A DNA stretch of 64,000 nt from contig NZ_BSFQ01000022.1 in the NCBI RefSeq assembly GCF_027922425.1, forward strand, positions 1 through 64,000, read 5' to 3'. The position numbers were made by a program, and so were the translations under genes. The DNA is from Pseudonocardia halophobica (lineage in GTDB: Bacteria; Actinomycetota; Actinomycetes; Mycobacteriales; Pseudonocardiaceae). Positions 10,448-18,297 of this stretch are shown here, in pieces (positions within the stretch are counted from its first letter, which is position 1; every line of letters starts with the position of its first letter). Under the pieces are notes generated by a model. The model saw nothing but the letters and a program-made list of their open reading frames with translations, searched no databases and was not told where the DNA came from.

Positions 10448-11514
10448 TGCTGCACCTGCGCGGCACCGTCCTCCCGGACGGTGGCACGGACCTGTACGTC
10501 GACGACGCCGGCCGGGTCAGCGCGGAGCCCCTGCCCGGCGCCGAGGTCGTCGACGCGCCGTTCATCCTCCCCGGGCTGGTCGACGCCCACTGCCACGTCG
10601 GCATCGCGACCGGCGGCGCGCCCGCCGACCTGGCGGAGTGCGAGGAGCAGGCGGTCGTCGAGCGCAACGCGGGCGCGCTGCTGCTGCGCGACTGCGGCTC
10701 GCCCACGGACACCTCGCCGCTGCGCGGCCGCGAGGACCTCCCGGAGATCATCCGGGCGGCCCGGCACCTGGCCCGGCCCAAGCGGTACATCTCCGGCCTG
10801 TCGATCGACCTCGACGACCCGGCCCTGCTGCCCGACGCCGTCGCCGAGCAGGCCGCCGCGGGCGACGGCTGGGTGAAGCTCGTCGGGGACTGGATCGACC
10901 GGGGAATGGGCGCCGACGCCGACCTGGCCCCGCTCTGGCCGGACGACGTGCTGAAGGCCGCCATCGACGCCGCGCACGCGGCCGGGGCCCGGGTGACCGC
11001 GCACGTCTTCGGCACCGAGGCCCTGCACGGGCTGATCGGCGCCGGGATCGACTGCATCGAGCACGGCACCGGACTCACGGACGAGCTCATCGCCGAGATG
11101 GCCGAGCGCGGGACCGCGCTGGTGCCCACGCTGATCAACGTCGACACGTTCCCGGGGATCGCCGACAAGGCCGGCAAGTACCCCGCCTACGCCGAGCACA
11201 TGCGGGAGCTGCACCGCACCGCCCGGGACACGGTCGGGCGGGCGATCGACGCCGGCGTCCCCGTCTTCGCCGGCACGGACGCCGGCGGCGGCATCCGGCA
11301 CGGCCGGATCGCCGACGAGATCGAGGCGCTGCGGCAGGCCGGCCACCCCGACGCCGTGGGTGCCGCCTCCTGGACCGCCCGCCGTTGGCTCGGACGGCCG
11401 GGCCTCGAGCCGGGCACGTCCGCGGACCTGGTCGCGTACCGGGAGGACCCGCGCCGGAACCCGGCGGTCCTGCGCGACCCGGCGCTCGTCCTGCTCCGCG
11501 GCCGCCGGTACTGA
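10447..11514 (+). CDS. Amidohydrolase family protein
   Basis: Metal-dependent hydrolase of the amidohydrolase superfamily, 355 aa. The metal ligands are recognisable: His48 and His50 in DAHCH, a Lys in DGWVKLV, His in TAHVFG, His in IEHG, and the active-site Asp in FAGTDAGGG. The ends form the usual beta-sandwich, with SADLVAY near the C-terminus. Closest relatives are imidazolonepropionase/prolidase-like enzymes, but the substrate cannot be named. The GTG start shares a base with the ffh stop, so it is probably cotranscribed with ffh. Confidence 0.88.
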   Translation: MLHLRGTVLPDGGTDLYVDDAGRVSAEPLPGAEVVDAPFILPGLVDAHCHVGIATGGAPADLAECEEQAVVERNAGALLLRDCGSPTDTSPLRGREDLPEIIRAARHLARPKRYISGLSIDLDDPALLPDAVAEQAAAGDGWVKLVGDWIDRGMGADADLAPLWPDDVLKAAIDAAHAAGARVTAHVFGTEALHGLIGAGIDCIEHGTGLTDELIAEMAERGTALVPTLINVDTFPGIADKAGKYPAYAEHMRELHRTARDTVGRAIDAGVPVFAGTDAGGGIRHGRIADEIEALRQAGHPDAVGAASWTARRWLGRPGLEPGTSADLVAYREDPRRNPAVLRDPALVLLRGRRY

Positions 11515-11568
11515 ACCCGGCGCCCGGCGGGGGCGCCGTGCGCGCCCGCGCCCGGTAGCGTCGTGATC

Positions 11569-12411
11569 GTGGGCCAGCCCGACCCGATCCCGGACCCGCC
11601 GTCCGCGCCGCCGCCGACCGGCCCGTTCCCGTCCGCCCCACCGCAGGACCCGCCGCCGTACCCGCCGCAGCAGGCCCCGGCCGGTGCGCCGGAGCCGCCG
11701 GCCTCGGAGGACCCGCCCCCGCACCGCTGGGGGATCGGGGCGTACGTGCTGGTCGAGATCCTCTTCCTCGGATCGTCGTTCCTGATCGCCGCGCTGCTGG
11801 CCGATCCCGAGGGGCCGTCGGTCGCCGCCGTGATCCTCGGGCTGTCCGTGCCGACGGTGCTGGCGGCGGCGACGGCGCTGCTGATCACCCGGGTCCGCGG
11901 CAACGGCCCGCGGATCGACCTGGGCCTGACGTGGACCGCCCGGGACGTCGCCGCCGGCCTGCTGTGGGGCCTCGGCGGCCTCGTCGTGAGCGTCCCGGCG
12001 TCCCTGGTCTACGTGGCGGTCGTCGGACCGGACAACGCGACCACGGCCGTCGGGCAGGCGTTCGACGGCATCCGGGTCGGCTGGCCGGTCGCGCTCGGGG
12101 TGTTCGTGCTGGTCGCGTTCGTGGCGCCGCTCTGTGAGGAGATCGTCTACCGCGGGCTGCTGTGGGGGGCGGTCACCAAGCACGGGGCGAACCGGTGGGT
12201 GGCCTTCGCCATCACCACGCTGCTGTTCGCGATGGCCCACTTCGAGCTGACCCGCACCCCGTTGCTCCTGGTCGTGGCGCTGCCGATCGGGTTGGCGCGG
12301 GTGTTCACCGGGCGGCTGCCGGCGAGCATCGTGGCGCACCAGGTCAACAACCTGCTGCCGGCGCTCGGACTGGCGCTCGCGCTGACCGGAGGGGTGCCCG
12401 CGTCCCTGTAG
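11569..12411 (+). CDS. CPBP family intramembrane protease
   Basis: Membrane protease of the CPBP/CAAX type, about 280 aa. A Pro-rich cytoplasmic start (about 55 residues) is followed by some six to eight helices. The three family motifs are present: CEEIVYRG, FAMAHFE and VAHQVNN. I chose GTG 11569 because TAGCGT (11556-11561) sits seven bases upstream, suggesting a leaderless transcript; GTG 11563 is also possible. Substrates are unknown; the family includes protein-processing and bacteriocin-immunity members. Confidence 0.85.
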   Translation: MGQPDPIPDPPSAPPPTGPFPSAPPQDPPPYPPQQAPAGAPEPPASEDPPPHRWGIGAYVLVEILFLGSSFLIAALLADPEGPSVAAVILGLSVPTVLAAATALLITRVRGNGPRIDLGLTWTARDVAAGLLWGLGGLVVSVPASLVYVAVVGPDNATTAVGQAFDGIRVGWPVALGVFVLVAFVAPLCEEIVYRGLLWGAVTKHGANRWVAFAITTLLFAMAHFELTRTPLLLVVALPIGLARVFTGRLPASIVAHQVNNLLPALGLALALTGGVPASL

Positions 12412-12558
12412 GCGTCTGGCAGAATGGTGCGTCGGGTCCGTGGCCGGCCCTCTACCGATGCCGCGGCCGGGAGCAGTCGAGTGAGCGAGCCGTACCCCCA
12501 CGCGGTCCTGCGCTGACTCACGAGCAGCACACACGATCCGCGAGGAGCACCGAGAAGC

Positions 12559-13008
12559 GTGGCCGTCAAGATCAAGCTGATGCGTCTGGGCAAGATCCGT
12601 CAGCCGTACTACCGCGTCGTCGTCGCCGACTCGCGCACCCGCCGCAGCGGGCGCGCCATCGAGACGATCGGCAAGTACCACCCGAAGAGCGAGCCGAGCC
12701 TGATCGAGATCGACTCGGAGCGCGCGCAGTACTGGCTGGGCGTCGGCGCGCTGCCGACCGAGCCGGTGCAGCACCTGCTCGAGATCACCGGCGACTGGCA
12801 GAAGTTCAAGGGCCTGCCGGGCGCCGAGGGCACCCTCAAGCCGCAGCCGGAGAAGGTCGACAAGCTGGCGCGCTTCAACGCCGCGCTGGCCGCCGCGGGC
12901 GAGGAGCCGACCACCGAGGCCACCACGCCGAAGAAGAGGGCCGCCAAGGCCGAGAAGTCCGACGAGGCCCCCAAGGCTGACGAGGCGGCGGAGTCGACCG
13001 AGTCGTGA
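12559..13008 (+). CDS. rpsP: 30S ribosomal protein S16
   Basis: S16, 149 aa, with the conserved start AVKIKLMRLGKIRQPYYRVVVAD. The extra C-terminal tail is rich in Lys, Glu and Ala (about 85-149), as in other actinobacteria. GAGGAGC precedes the GTG start. The 147-bp leader contains AGAAT at about 12420 as a possible -10 and no other clear element. It heads the rpsP-khpA-rimM operon. Confidence 0.97.
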   Translation: MAVKIKLMRLGKIRQPYYRVVVADSRTRRSGRAIETIGKYHPKSEPSLIEIDSERAQYWLGVGALPTEPVQHLLEITGDWQKFKGLPGAEGTLKPQPEKVDKLARFNAALAAAGEEPTTEATTPKKRAAKAEKSDEAPKADEAAESTES

Positions 13009-13244
13009 GCGTTCTGGCGGACGCCCTGGAGCACCTGGTCCGGGGCATCGTCGACCACCCGGACGAGGTCCGGGTGGACCTCGTCACGAACCGCCGGGGC
13101 CGCACGCTCGAGGTCCGGGTGCACCCCGAGGACCTGGGCAAGGTCATCGGTCGCGGCGGGCGGACCGCCACCGCGCTGCGCACCGTGATGGGGGGCATCG
13201 GCGGACGGGGTGTGCGGGTCGATGTCGTCGACACCGACCGGTAG
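13005..13244 (+). CDS. khpA: KH-domain RNA-binding protein KhpA
   Basis: Small single-KH RNA-binding protein, 79 aa, with the GxxG loop in VIGRGGRTATALRTV. In other bacteria KhpA works with KhpB in RNA metabolism and cell elongation. Start and rpsP stop overlap by GTGA, and rimM begins inside its 3' end, the standard order. Confidence 0.93.
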   Translation: MSVLADALEHLVRGIVDHPDEVRVDLVTNRRGRTLEVRVHPEDLGKVIGRGGRTATALRTVMGGIGGRGVRVDVVDTDR

Positions 13245-13857
13245 GACGCCCGCGGGAGCCCGGCGGCGGGCGTCGGCGGGCATCCGGAGGCCGGCCGCGC
13301 CGGCCCCTCGGGCCACGGCCGGTCCCGGGAGCGGGGACGTCCTCGTCGGGATCGTCGCGAAGGTCCACGGCCTGCGCGGCGAGCTGGCCGTCGAGGTGCG
13401 CACGGACTCACCGGAGGAGCGCTTCGCCGCGGGCTCCGTGCTGCGGGCCCGGCGGCGGGACGCCCCGGACGCGACGCTGACCGTGGAGAGCAGCCGGCCC
13501 CACTCCGGGCGGCTGCTCGTCCGCTTCCGCGAGGCGCCGGACCGCACGAAGGCGGAGGAGCTGCGCGGTGCGCAGCTGCTGGTGCCGACGGCCGAGCTGG
13601 CGCCGCCGGAGGACCCGGAGGAGTTCCACGTCCACCAGCTCGAGGGCCTGCGCGCCGAGCTGCCCGACGGCATCGTGCTCGGGACCGTGCGCGAGGTGGT
13701 CCTCGGTCCGGGCGGCGACCTGTTGGCCGTCGCCCGCGAGGGCCGGCCCGACGCGCTGGTCCCGTTCGTCACCGAGATCGTGCCGACGATCGACCTCGAG
13801 GGCGGGCGCGTGGTCGTCGACCCGCCCGAGGGCCTGCTGAACCTCGACACCCCCTGA
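13222..13857 (+). CDS. rimM: Ribosome maturation factor RimM
   Basis: 16S processing factor that binds S19, about 211 aa. The N-terminal RimM domain begins at DVLVGIVAKVHGLRGEL, and the PRC-barrel domain includes DPEEFHVHQLEGL and LVPFVTEIVPTID. No start codon lies close to the domain, so translation must begin at ATG 13222 or GTG 13210, inside khpA. This adds about 40 Arg/Ala/Pro-rich residues. An intrinsic terminator follows. trmD, usually next, is displaced about 1.5 kb by inserted genes. Confidence 0.93.
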   Translation: MSSTPTGRTPAGARRRASAGIRRPAAPAPRATAGPGSGDVLVGIVAKVHGLRGELAVEVRTDSPEERFAAGSVLRARRRDAPDATLTVESSRPHSGRLLVRFREAPDRTKAEELRGAQLLVPTAELAPPEDPEEFHVHQLEGLRAELPDGIVLGTVREVVLGPGGDLLAVAREGRPDALVPFVTEIVPTIDLEGGRVVVDPPEGLLNLDTP

Positions 13858-13880
13858 CCTGCACCTGATCTGTACCGAGA

Positions 13881-13908
13881 GGCCCCGTCGCACCGCGGCG
13901 GGGCCTTT
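13881..13908 (+). terminator. Intrinsic terminator after rimM
   Basis: GGCCCCG (13881-13887) pairs with CGGGGCC (13899-13905) around an 11-base loop, followed by TTT. It separates the rpsP operon from the regulated HTH gene. Confidence 0.75.
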
Positions 13909-13922
13909 CTCGTGCCGTCGTC

Positions 13923-13965
13923 GTCAACCAAGGTTGACGGCTCGGCGTCGTCAACGTAGGTTGAC
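13923..13965 (+). promoter_or_regulatory. Two palindromic operators overlapping a leaderless promoter
   Basis: GTCAACCAAGGTTGAC (13923-13938) and GTCAACGTAGGTTGAC (13950-13965) are near-identical 16-bp dyads 27 bp apart. The first contains TTGACG (13934-13939) as a -35. The second contains TAGGTT (13957-13962) as a -10, with a 17-bp spacer. The ATG at 13969 would be at or next to +1. A repressor on either site should block the promoter; the HTH protein encoded directly downstream is the obvious candidate. Confidence 0.7.
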
Positions 13966-13968
13966 GGC

Positions 13969-14184
13969 ATGACAGATGCGACGGCGGTGGCCGCGGCGGC
14001 GTCCAGCAAGGACCCGCACGTCGGCCTGGCGGCGGTGGCGGCGCTGCGCGCGCTGCAGGAGTCGCTCGAGGAGCTGCAGGTGGGCAACGCGCGGGCACAG
14101 GGCTGGTCCTGGGCGCAGATCGCGGGCGTGCTGCAGGTGAGCAAGCAGGCGGTGCACAAGAAGTACCGGCGGCTCGGGTACTAG
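13969..14184 (+). CDS. Small HTH DNA-binding protein
   Basis: 71-aa protein with a C-terminal helix-turn-helix (SWAQIAGVLQVSKQAVHKKYRRL, shared in style with sigma-70 region 4). The first half is an Ala-rich helix. It has no Shine-Dalgarno sequence and two palindromic operators cover its promoter, so it is probably autoregulated and leaderless. A Clp N-domain gene follows after 11 bp, suggesting a regulator paired with a stress-related protein. Confidence 0.8.
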   Translation: MTDATAVAAAASSKDPHVGLAAVAALRALQESLEELQVGNARAQGWSWAQIAGVLQVSKQAVHKKYRRLGY

Positions 14185-14195
14185 GGGGAGACGCG

Positions 14196-14762
14196 ATGTT
14201 CGAGAGGTTCACGCTGGCGGCCCGCACCGCGGTGGTGCACGCGCAGGAGGACGCCCGCGAGCGCAGGCAGGCGCAGATCCGGACCGAGAACCTGCTCCTC
14301 GGCCTGTACGACGCCCCGGCGACGCCGGAGTCGACGGCCGCCGCGCTCCTGCGCCGCGCGGGCGTCGAGCGGGCCGACGTCGAGGCGGAGATCGCGCGGC
14401 TCGCGCGGGCCGAGGCGGCGCCCGACGCCGAGAAGCTGGCCCTGCTGGGCATCGACCTGGACGAGGTGCGCCGGCAGGCGGAGGAGACGTTCGGGCCGGG
14501 CGCGCTCGACCGGACGCGGGCCGGCAAGCAGCGCCGGATGTTCGGGCACATCCCGTTCGACGCCGCCTCGAAGAAGGCGCTCGAGCTCTCGCTGCGCGAG
14601 GCGCTGCGGCTCAAGCACTCCGAGATCGGCAGCGAGCACGTCCTCCTCGGCCTGCTGCACGCCGAGGGCGGCGCGCGGGACCTGCTGGCGGCCCGCGGCG
14701 TCACGCTCGACGGCATGCGCTCCGCGGTCGAGGGGCTCGGCCACGGCGAGGCGAGCGGCTGA
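14196..14762 (+). CDS. Clp N-terminal-domain protein without ATPase
   Basis: 188-aa protein with two Clp N-repeats. Each has the pattern FDAASKKALELSLREALR followed by IGSEHVLLGLLH; the first copy reads MFERFTLAARTAVVHAQEDA then ENLLLGLY. There is no AAA+ module, so it cannot unfold proteins alone. It may bind substrates, act as an adaptor for ClpC, or sense stress together with the upstream HTH protein. A good GGGGGAGA precedes the ATG. Confidence 0.85.
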   Translation: MFERFTLAARTAVVHAQEDARERRQAQIRTENLLLGLYDAPATPESTAAALLRRAGVERADVEAEIARLARAEAAPDAEKLALLGIDLDEVRRQAEETFGPGALDRTRAGKQRRMFGHIPFDAASKKALELSLREALRLKHSEIGSEHVLLGLLHAEGGARDLLAARGVTLDGMRSAVEGLGHGEASG

Positions 14763-15363
14763 TCACTCCTCCACGTCGAAGGCGTCCTCGTGCCCCGTGC
14801 GGGCGGAGCGGACGCCCTCGACCTCGGCGAGCTCGCTCGCCAGCGCGGTGAGATCGCCCCGGCCCGCGAGCCGGAGGGGGACGGCGGCGACCCCGGCGCC
14901 GTCGTCGCTCACGCTCTCCCGCGCGATCGCGAGGTCCTGCACCGCCCACCCCCGCCGGGTGCACAGCTGCGGGACCGTGCGGAGGATGCCGCTGCCGCCG
15001 GCGTAGCGGAGCCGCAGCACCGGGCCCGCCGCCGATGAACCCGATGCCCGAGACGATCTGAACGCCGATCCGGAACGGGGCGAGCGCGACGTGTTCCGTG
15101 CCGAGCAGGTCGCCGAACCCGTACTTCGACACCAGCATGAACACCGCCGCGCCCACCTCGACGAGCGTGTGCGTACGCAGGCCCGCGCTCTTCGCGCCCG
15201 CCTCGCGCTCCAGCCCGATCACCGTGGTCAGGACCAGCGCGAGCAGCACCGGGAGCACGAGGGACCACTGCCCGCCGGAGGACCACAGCGAGGACAGGCC
15301 GAGGGCACCTCGCCACCTCCTCTTTGGCAGGATCCGCCCGGTGCGGATCGACGTCGTGACCAT
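14763..15363 (-). pseudogene. MgtC/SapB-family membrane protein, internally deleted and frameshifted
   Basis: The first part of an MgtC-type protein is clear on the minus strand: helices in SLVLPVLLALVLTTVIGLER, then AGLRTHTLVEVGAA and GIGFIGGG. Right after the GGG the frame turns to Arg/Pro-rich nonsense. The family's C-terminal soluble domain (LRLRYAGGSGILRTV to the end) continues in another frame. The last membrane helices expected between these parts are missing, so the gene looks like a deletion of roughly 50 codons plus a frameshift near 15030. Its 5' end overlaps trmD; the exact start is uncertain. Confidence 0.75.
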
Positions 15364-16093
15364 CTTCCCGGGCTACCTCGCCCCGTTGCGCGAGGCGCTG
15401 CTGGGTCGGGCGGTCGAGAAGGGACTCATCGACGTCCGGGTGCACGACCTGCGGCACTGGACGCACGACGTCCACCAGGCCGTCGACGACGCCCCCTACG
15501 GCGGCGGGCCGGGCATGGTGATGAAGCCCCAGGTGTGGGGCGAGGCGCTCGACGAGGTGCTGGCGGACGGGCCCGCGCGGCTCGTCGTGCCGACCCCCGC
15601 CGGGCGGCCGTTCACGCAGGCCGCCGCGCGGGCCTGGGCGGGGGAGGAGCGGCTGGTCTTCGCCTGCGGCCGCTACGAGGGCATCGACCAGCGCGTGGTC
15701 GACCACTTCGCCGCCCGGATGCCCGTCGACGAGGTGAGCATCGGCGACTACGTGCTGGTCGGCGGCGAGGTGGCGGTGCTGGTCATGGTCGAGGCCGTCG
15801 CCCGGCTGCTGCCCGGCGTGCTCGGCAACCCGCGCTCGGCGGCCGAGGACTCCTTCTCCGACGGCCTGCTCGAAGGGCCCTCCTACACCCGGCCCGAGGT
15901 GTGGCGGGACCTGCCGGTGCCGGCCGTGCTGCGCAGCGGCAACCACGCCGCCGTCGACCGCTGGCGGCGCGACAGAGCCCTCGAGCGGACGGCCGAGCGG
16001 CGCCCCGATCTCCTCGCCGCGCTGCCCGAGGGGGCCCTGGACGCGGCCGACCGCGCGGTGCTCGATACCCTGGGGGCAGCGGAGCGGGGCTGA
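15341..16093 (+). CDS. trmD: tRNA (guanine37-N1)-methyltransferase TrmD
   Basis: SPOUT-family enzyme making m1G37 in tRNA, 250 aa. It starts VRIDVVTIFPGYLAPLREAL. The knot motifs are present: PYGGGPGMVMKP, ACGRYEGIDQRV and SIGDYVLVGGE. GTG 15341 is chosen because it is the family start; the longer frame upstream runs antisense through the mgtC remnant. It belongs to the rpsP-rimM-trmD-rplS block, here split by three genes. Confidence 0.96.
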   Translation: MRIDVVTIFPGYLAPLREALLGRAVEKGLIDVRVHDLRHWTHDVHQAVDDAPYGGGPGMVMKPQVWGEALDEVLADGPARLVVPTPAGRPFTQAAARAWAGEERLVFACGRYEGIDQRVVDHFAARMPVDEVSIGDYVLVGGEVAVLVMVEAVARLLPGVLGNPRSAAEDSFSDGLLEGPSYTRPEVWRDLPVPAVLRSGNHAAVDRWRRDRALERTAERRPDLLAALPEGALDAADRAVLDTLGAAERG

Positions 16094-16258
16094 CCGGCCC
16101 CCACCGGTGTCACCCGCCCGGAACCCGTCTGGCACTATGGACGGGTTGCCACGGGCCGACGAACGTGTGTCGGCGCCTCCCATCGGGGATGGGTGCCCCT
16201 GCCCGAGCCCCGGCACACACGCTTGCACGACGAACATTGGACGAGGACGGACCGCGCG

Positions 16259-16618
16259 ATGAACACCCTGGACGACCTGGACGCACAGATCCTGCGCTCC
16301 GACATCCCCAGCTTCCGGCCGGGTGACACGCTCAAGGTGCACGTGAAGGTCATCGAGGGCAACCGCTCCCGGGTCCAGGTGTTCCAGGGCGTCGTCATCC
16401 GGCGTCAGGGCGCCGGCGCCCGCGAGACCTTCACGGTCCGCAAGGTGTCGTTCGGCGTGGGCGTCGAGCGCACCTTCCCGGTGCACACCCCGAACATCGA
16501 GAAGATCGAGGTCGCGACGCGGGGTGACGTGCGTCGCGCCAAGCTCTACTACCTCCGTGACCTGCGCGGCAAGGCCGCCAAGATCAAGGAGAAGCGCGAG
16601 ACCCCGACCGCGTCCTGA
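16259..16618 (+). CDS. rplS: 50S ribosomal protein L19
   Basis: L19, 119 aa, with the conserved FRPGDTLKVHVKVIEGNRSRVQ and RAKLYYLRDLRGKAAKI. ATG 16259 has GAGGACGG upstream; the longer frame from 16193 adds non-family residues. The 165-bp leader has no gene; CACTATGG near 16132 might be part of a promoter. Confidence 0.97.
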   Translation: MNTLDDLDAQILRSDIPSFRPGDTLKVHVKVIEGNRSRVQVFQGVVIRRQGAGARETFTVRKVSFGVGVERTFPVHTPNIEKIEVATRGDVRRAKLYYLRDLRGKAAKIKEKRETPTAS

Positions 16619-16661
16619 GCCGTCACCCCTTCGAGACGCGGCCCTGACGTAGCCTCACCAC

Positions 16662-18296
16662 GTGGCGTCACCCGAGCTCCCCGACGACCGCCGCGCCCCG
16701 TCGCGGCGGTACGGGCCCACGGACCCGTCCGACCCCCGGTCGGGCGGTGGCGCTCCCGTCGGTGAGGTGCCCGCGCGGCACGTCCCCGGCACCGGACCCG
16801 CCGGCGCGCCCTTCCCGGGGCCGCAGGGCGGGTTCGACGGGCGCGGGCCGGGCGGGAACGGTCAGCCCCCGTCGAGCGGGTATGTGCCGTCGAACGGCTA
16901 CCCCCCGCAGAACGGGTACGGACCGGAGTCCGCGCAGGCCCCGCAGAACGGGAACGGGCTCCGGAACGGGCAGGCGCCGCCGAACGGGCCGGCCCCGCAG
17001 TTCCCGGGCCCGGCGCCGTCGGCGCAGTACGGCGTCCCGCAGAACGGGCGGCCCCCGTCGAACGGCCTCCCGCAGAACGGGCGGCCCCCGTCGAACGGCC
17101 TCCCGCAGAACGGTGAGCAGCCCTTCCGGCCCGCCGGCCCGCCGCCCGCGCACAGCAGCCCCGGTTTCCGGCCGGTCGGTGCCCCGCTGGGCGGCCCGCC
17201 GGACCCCCGCCGCGGCTCGCCCCGGCGCCCCCTCGACGACGACCGCCCCACGGACGTCGTCGGCATGCCGCCCGTGCCCGCGGAGGCGGACGCGGAGGTC
17301 ACCGAGGAGACCGCGCCGGCCGACTCGACCGTCGAGCCCCAGCGCCGGGTCGACCCCTCCGCCGCCGAGTCCGACGGCGTCCCCGGCCGGCACCGCCGCC
17401 GCGCGGGTGCCACGTCCGGCAGCCACCCCGCGTCGGACTACGTGCCGAAGCGCGGTCCCGGCGGCAAGAAGCCCCGCTCGGGGCGGCGCCGGCGCAACAC
17501 CTTCTGGAAGGAGCTTCCGCTCCTCGTCGGTGTGGCGCTGGTCCTCACCATCCTCATCCAGGCCTTCCTGGCCAAGGTGTACGTGATCCCGTCGGGCTCG
17601 ATGGAGACCACGCTGCACGGCTGCACCGGCTGCAACAACGACCGCGTGCTCGTCGACAAGGTCACCTACCGGTTCGGCGATCCGCAGCCCGGGGACGTCG
17701 TCGTGTTCCGCGGGCCGGACTCCTGGGTCAACACCGAGTTCACGGTCGACGAGCCCACCAGCACGTTCGGCGAGGTCGTCCAGCAGTTCCTGTCCCTGAT
17801 CGGGCTCGCGCCGCCGGACGAGAAGGACTTCGTCAAGCGCGTGATCGCCGTCGGCGGACAGACGGTGTCGTGCTGCGACTCCCGCAACCGGGTCATGGTC
17901 GACAACCAGCCGCTCGACGAGCCCTACATCTACTACCTGCCCGAGGCCGGGCCGGCGCGGCAGATCCCGTTCGGCCCGATCACGGTGCCGCAGGGCGAGC
18001 TGTGGGTGATGGGCGACAGCCGCAACAACTCGTCGGACTCCCGCATCGACGGCCACGGGCCCATCCCGGTCGACAACGTCATCGGCAAGGCCCGCATGAA
18101 GGTGCTGCCGGTCAGCCGGTTCGGCTTCATCGACAGCACGAACCCGCAGCAGTCGCAGGCGACCGCCCTCGGGGTCGCCGGGGACGGCGCACCGCTCGCC
18201 CTGGGGGTGCTCGGCGTGGTGCCGTTCTGGCTGCTCCGCAGGAGATCCCTGCTGGCGGCCGAGGAGGAGTTCCTGCCCCGCCGACGTCGAACCTGA
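16662..18296 (+). CDS. lepB: Signal peptidase I with a long disordered N-terminal extension
   Basis: Type I signal peptidase, 544 aa, well above the usual 250-350. Residues 1 to about 280 are Pro/Gly/Asn/Gln-rich with QNG/SNG repeats, then a basic patch and one membrane helix (PLLVGVALVLTILIQAFL). The catalytic domain has Ser313 (PSGSM) and the general base Lys392 (FVKRVIAVGG), then GDSRNNSSDSR. A second helix lies near the C-terminus (PLALGVLGVVPFWLL). TAGCCT at 16650-16655, six bases before the GTG, and no Shine-Dalgarno suggest a leaderless mRNA. Confidence 0.94.
   Translation: MASPELPDDRRAPSRRYGPTDPSDPRSGGGAPVGEVPARHVPGTGPAGAPFPGPQGGFDGRGPGGNGQPPSSGYVPSNGYPPQNGYGPESAQAPQNGNGLRNGQAPPNGPAPQFPGPAPSAQYGVPQNGRPPSNGLPQNGRPPSNGLPQNGEQPFRPAGPPPAHSSPGFRPVGAPLGGPPDPRRGSPRRPLDDDRPTDVVGMPPVPAEADAEVTEETAPADSTVEPQRRVDPSAAESDGVPGRHRRRAGATSGSHPASDYVPKRGPGGKKPRSGRRRRNTFWKELPLLVGVALVLTILIQAFLAKVYVIPSGSMETTLHGCTGCNNDRVLVDKVTYRFGDPQPGDVVVFRGPDSWVNTEFTVDEPTSTFGEVVQQFLSLIGLAPPDEKDFVKRVIAVGGQTVSCCDSRNRVMVDNQPLDEPYIYYLPEAGPARQIPFGPITVPQGELWVMGDSRNNSSDSRIDGHGPIPVDNVIGKARMKVLPVSRFGFIDSTNPQQSQATALGVAGDGAPLALGVLGVVPFWLLRRRSLLAAEEEFLPRRRRT
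17040..17105 (+). repeat. 33-bp in-frame tandem repeat in lepB
   Basis: Two perfect 33-bp copies (17040-17072, 17073-17105) encode QNGRPPSNGLP twice, with a third partial CAGAACGG after them. The length is a multiple of three, so copy-number change would keep the frame. Confidence 0.9.
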
Positions 18297-18297
18297 G

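Noticed and set aside
15091..15341. Upstream extension of trmD to 15098
   Set aside because: The added residues are antisense to the readable mgtC remnant, and TrmD proteins begin at the VRIDVVTIFPG segment.
16094..16258. L19 or other ribosomal leader riboswitch before rplS
   Set aside because: I could not identify a conserved stem pattern by eye; a covariance-model search would be needed.
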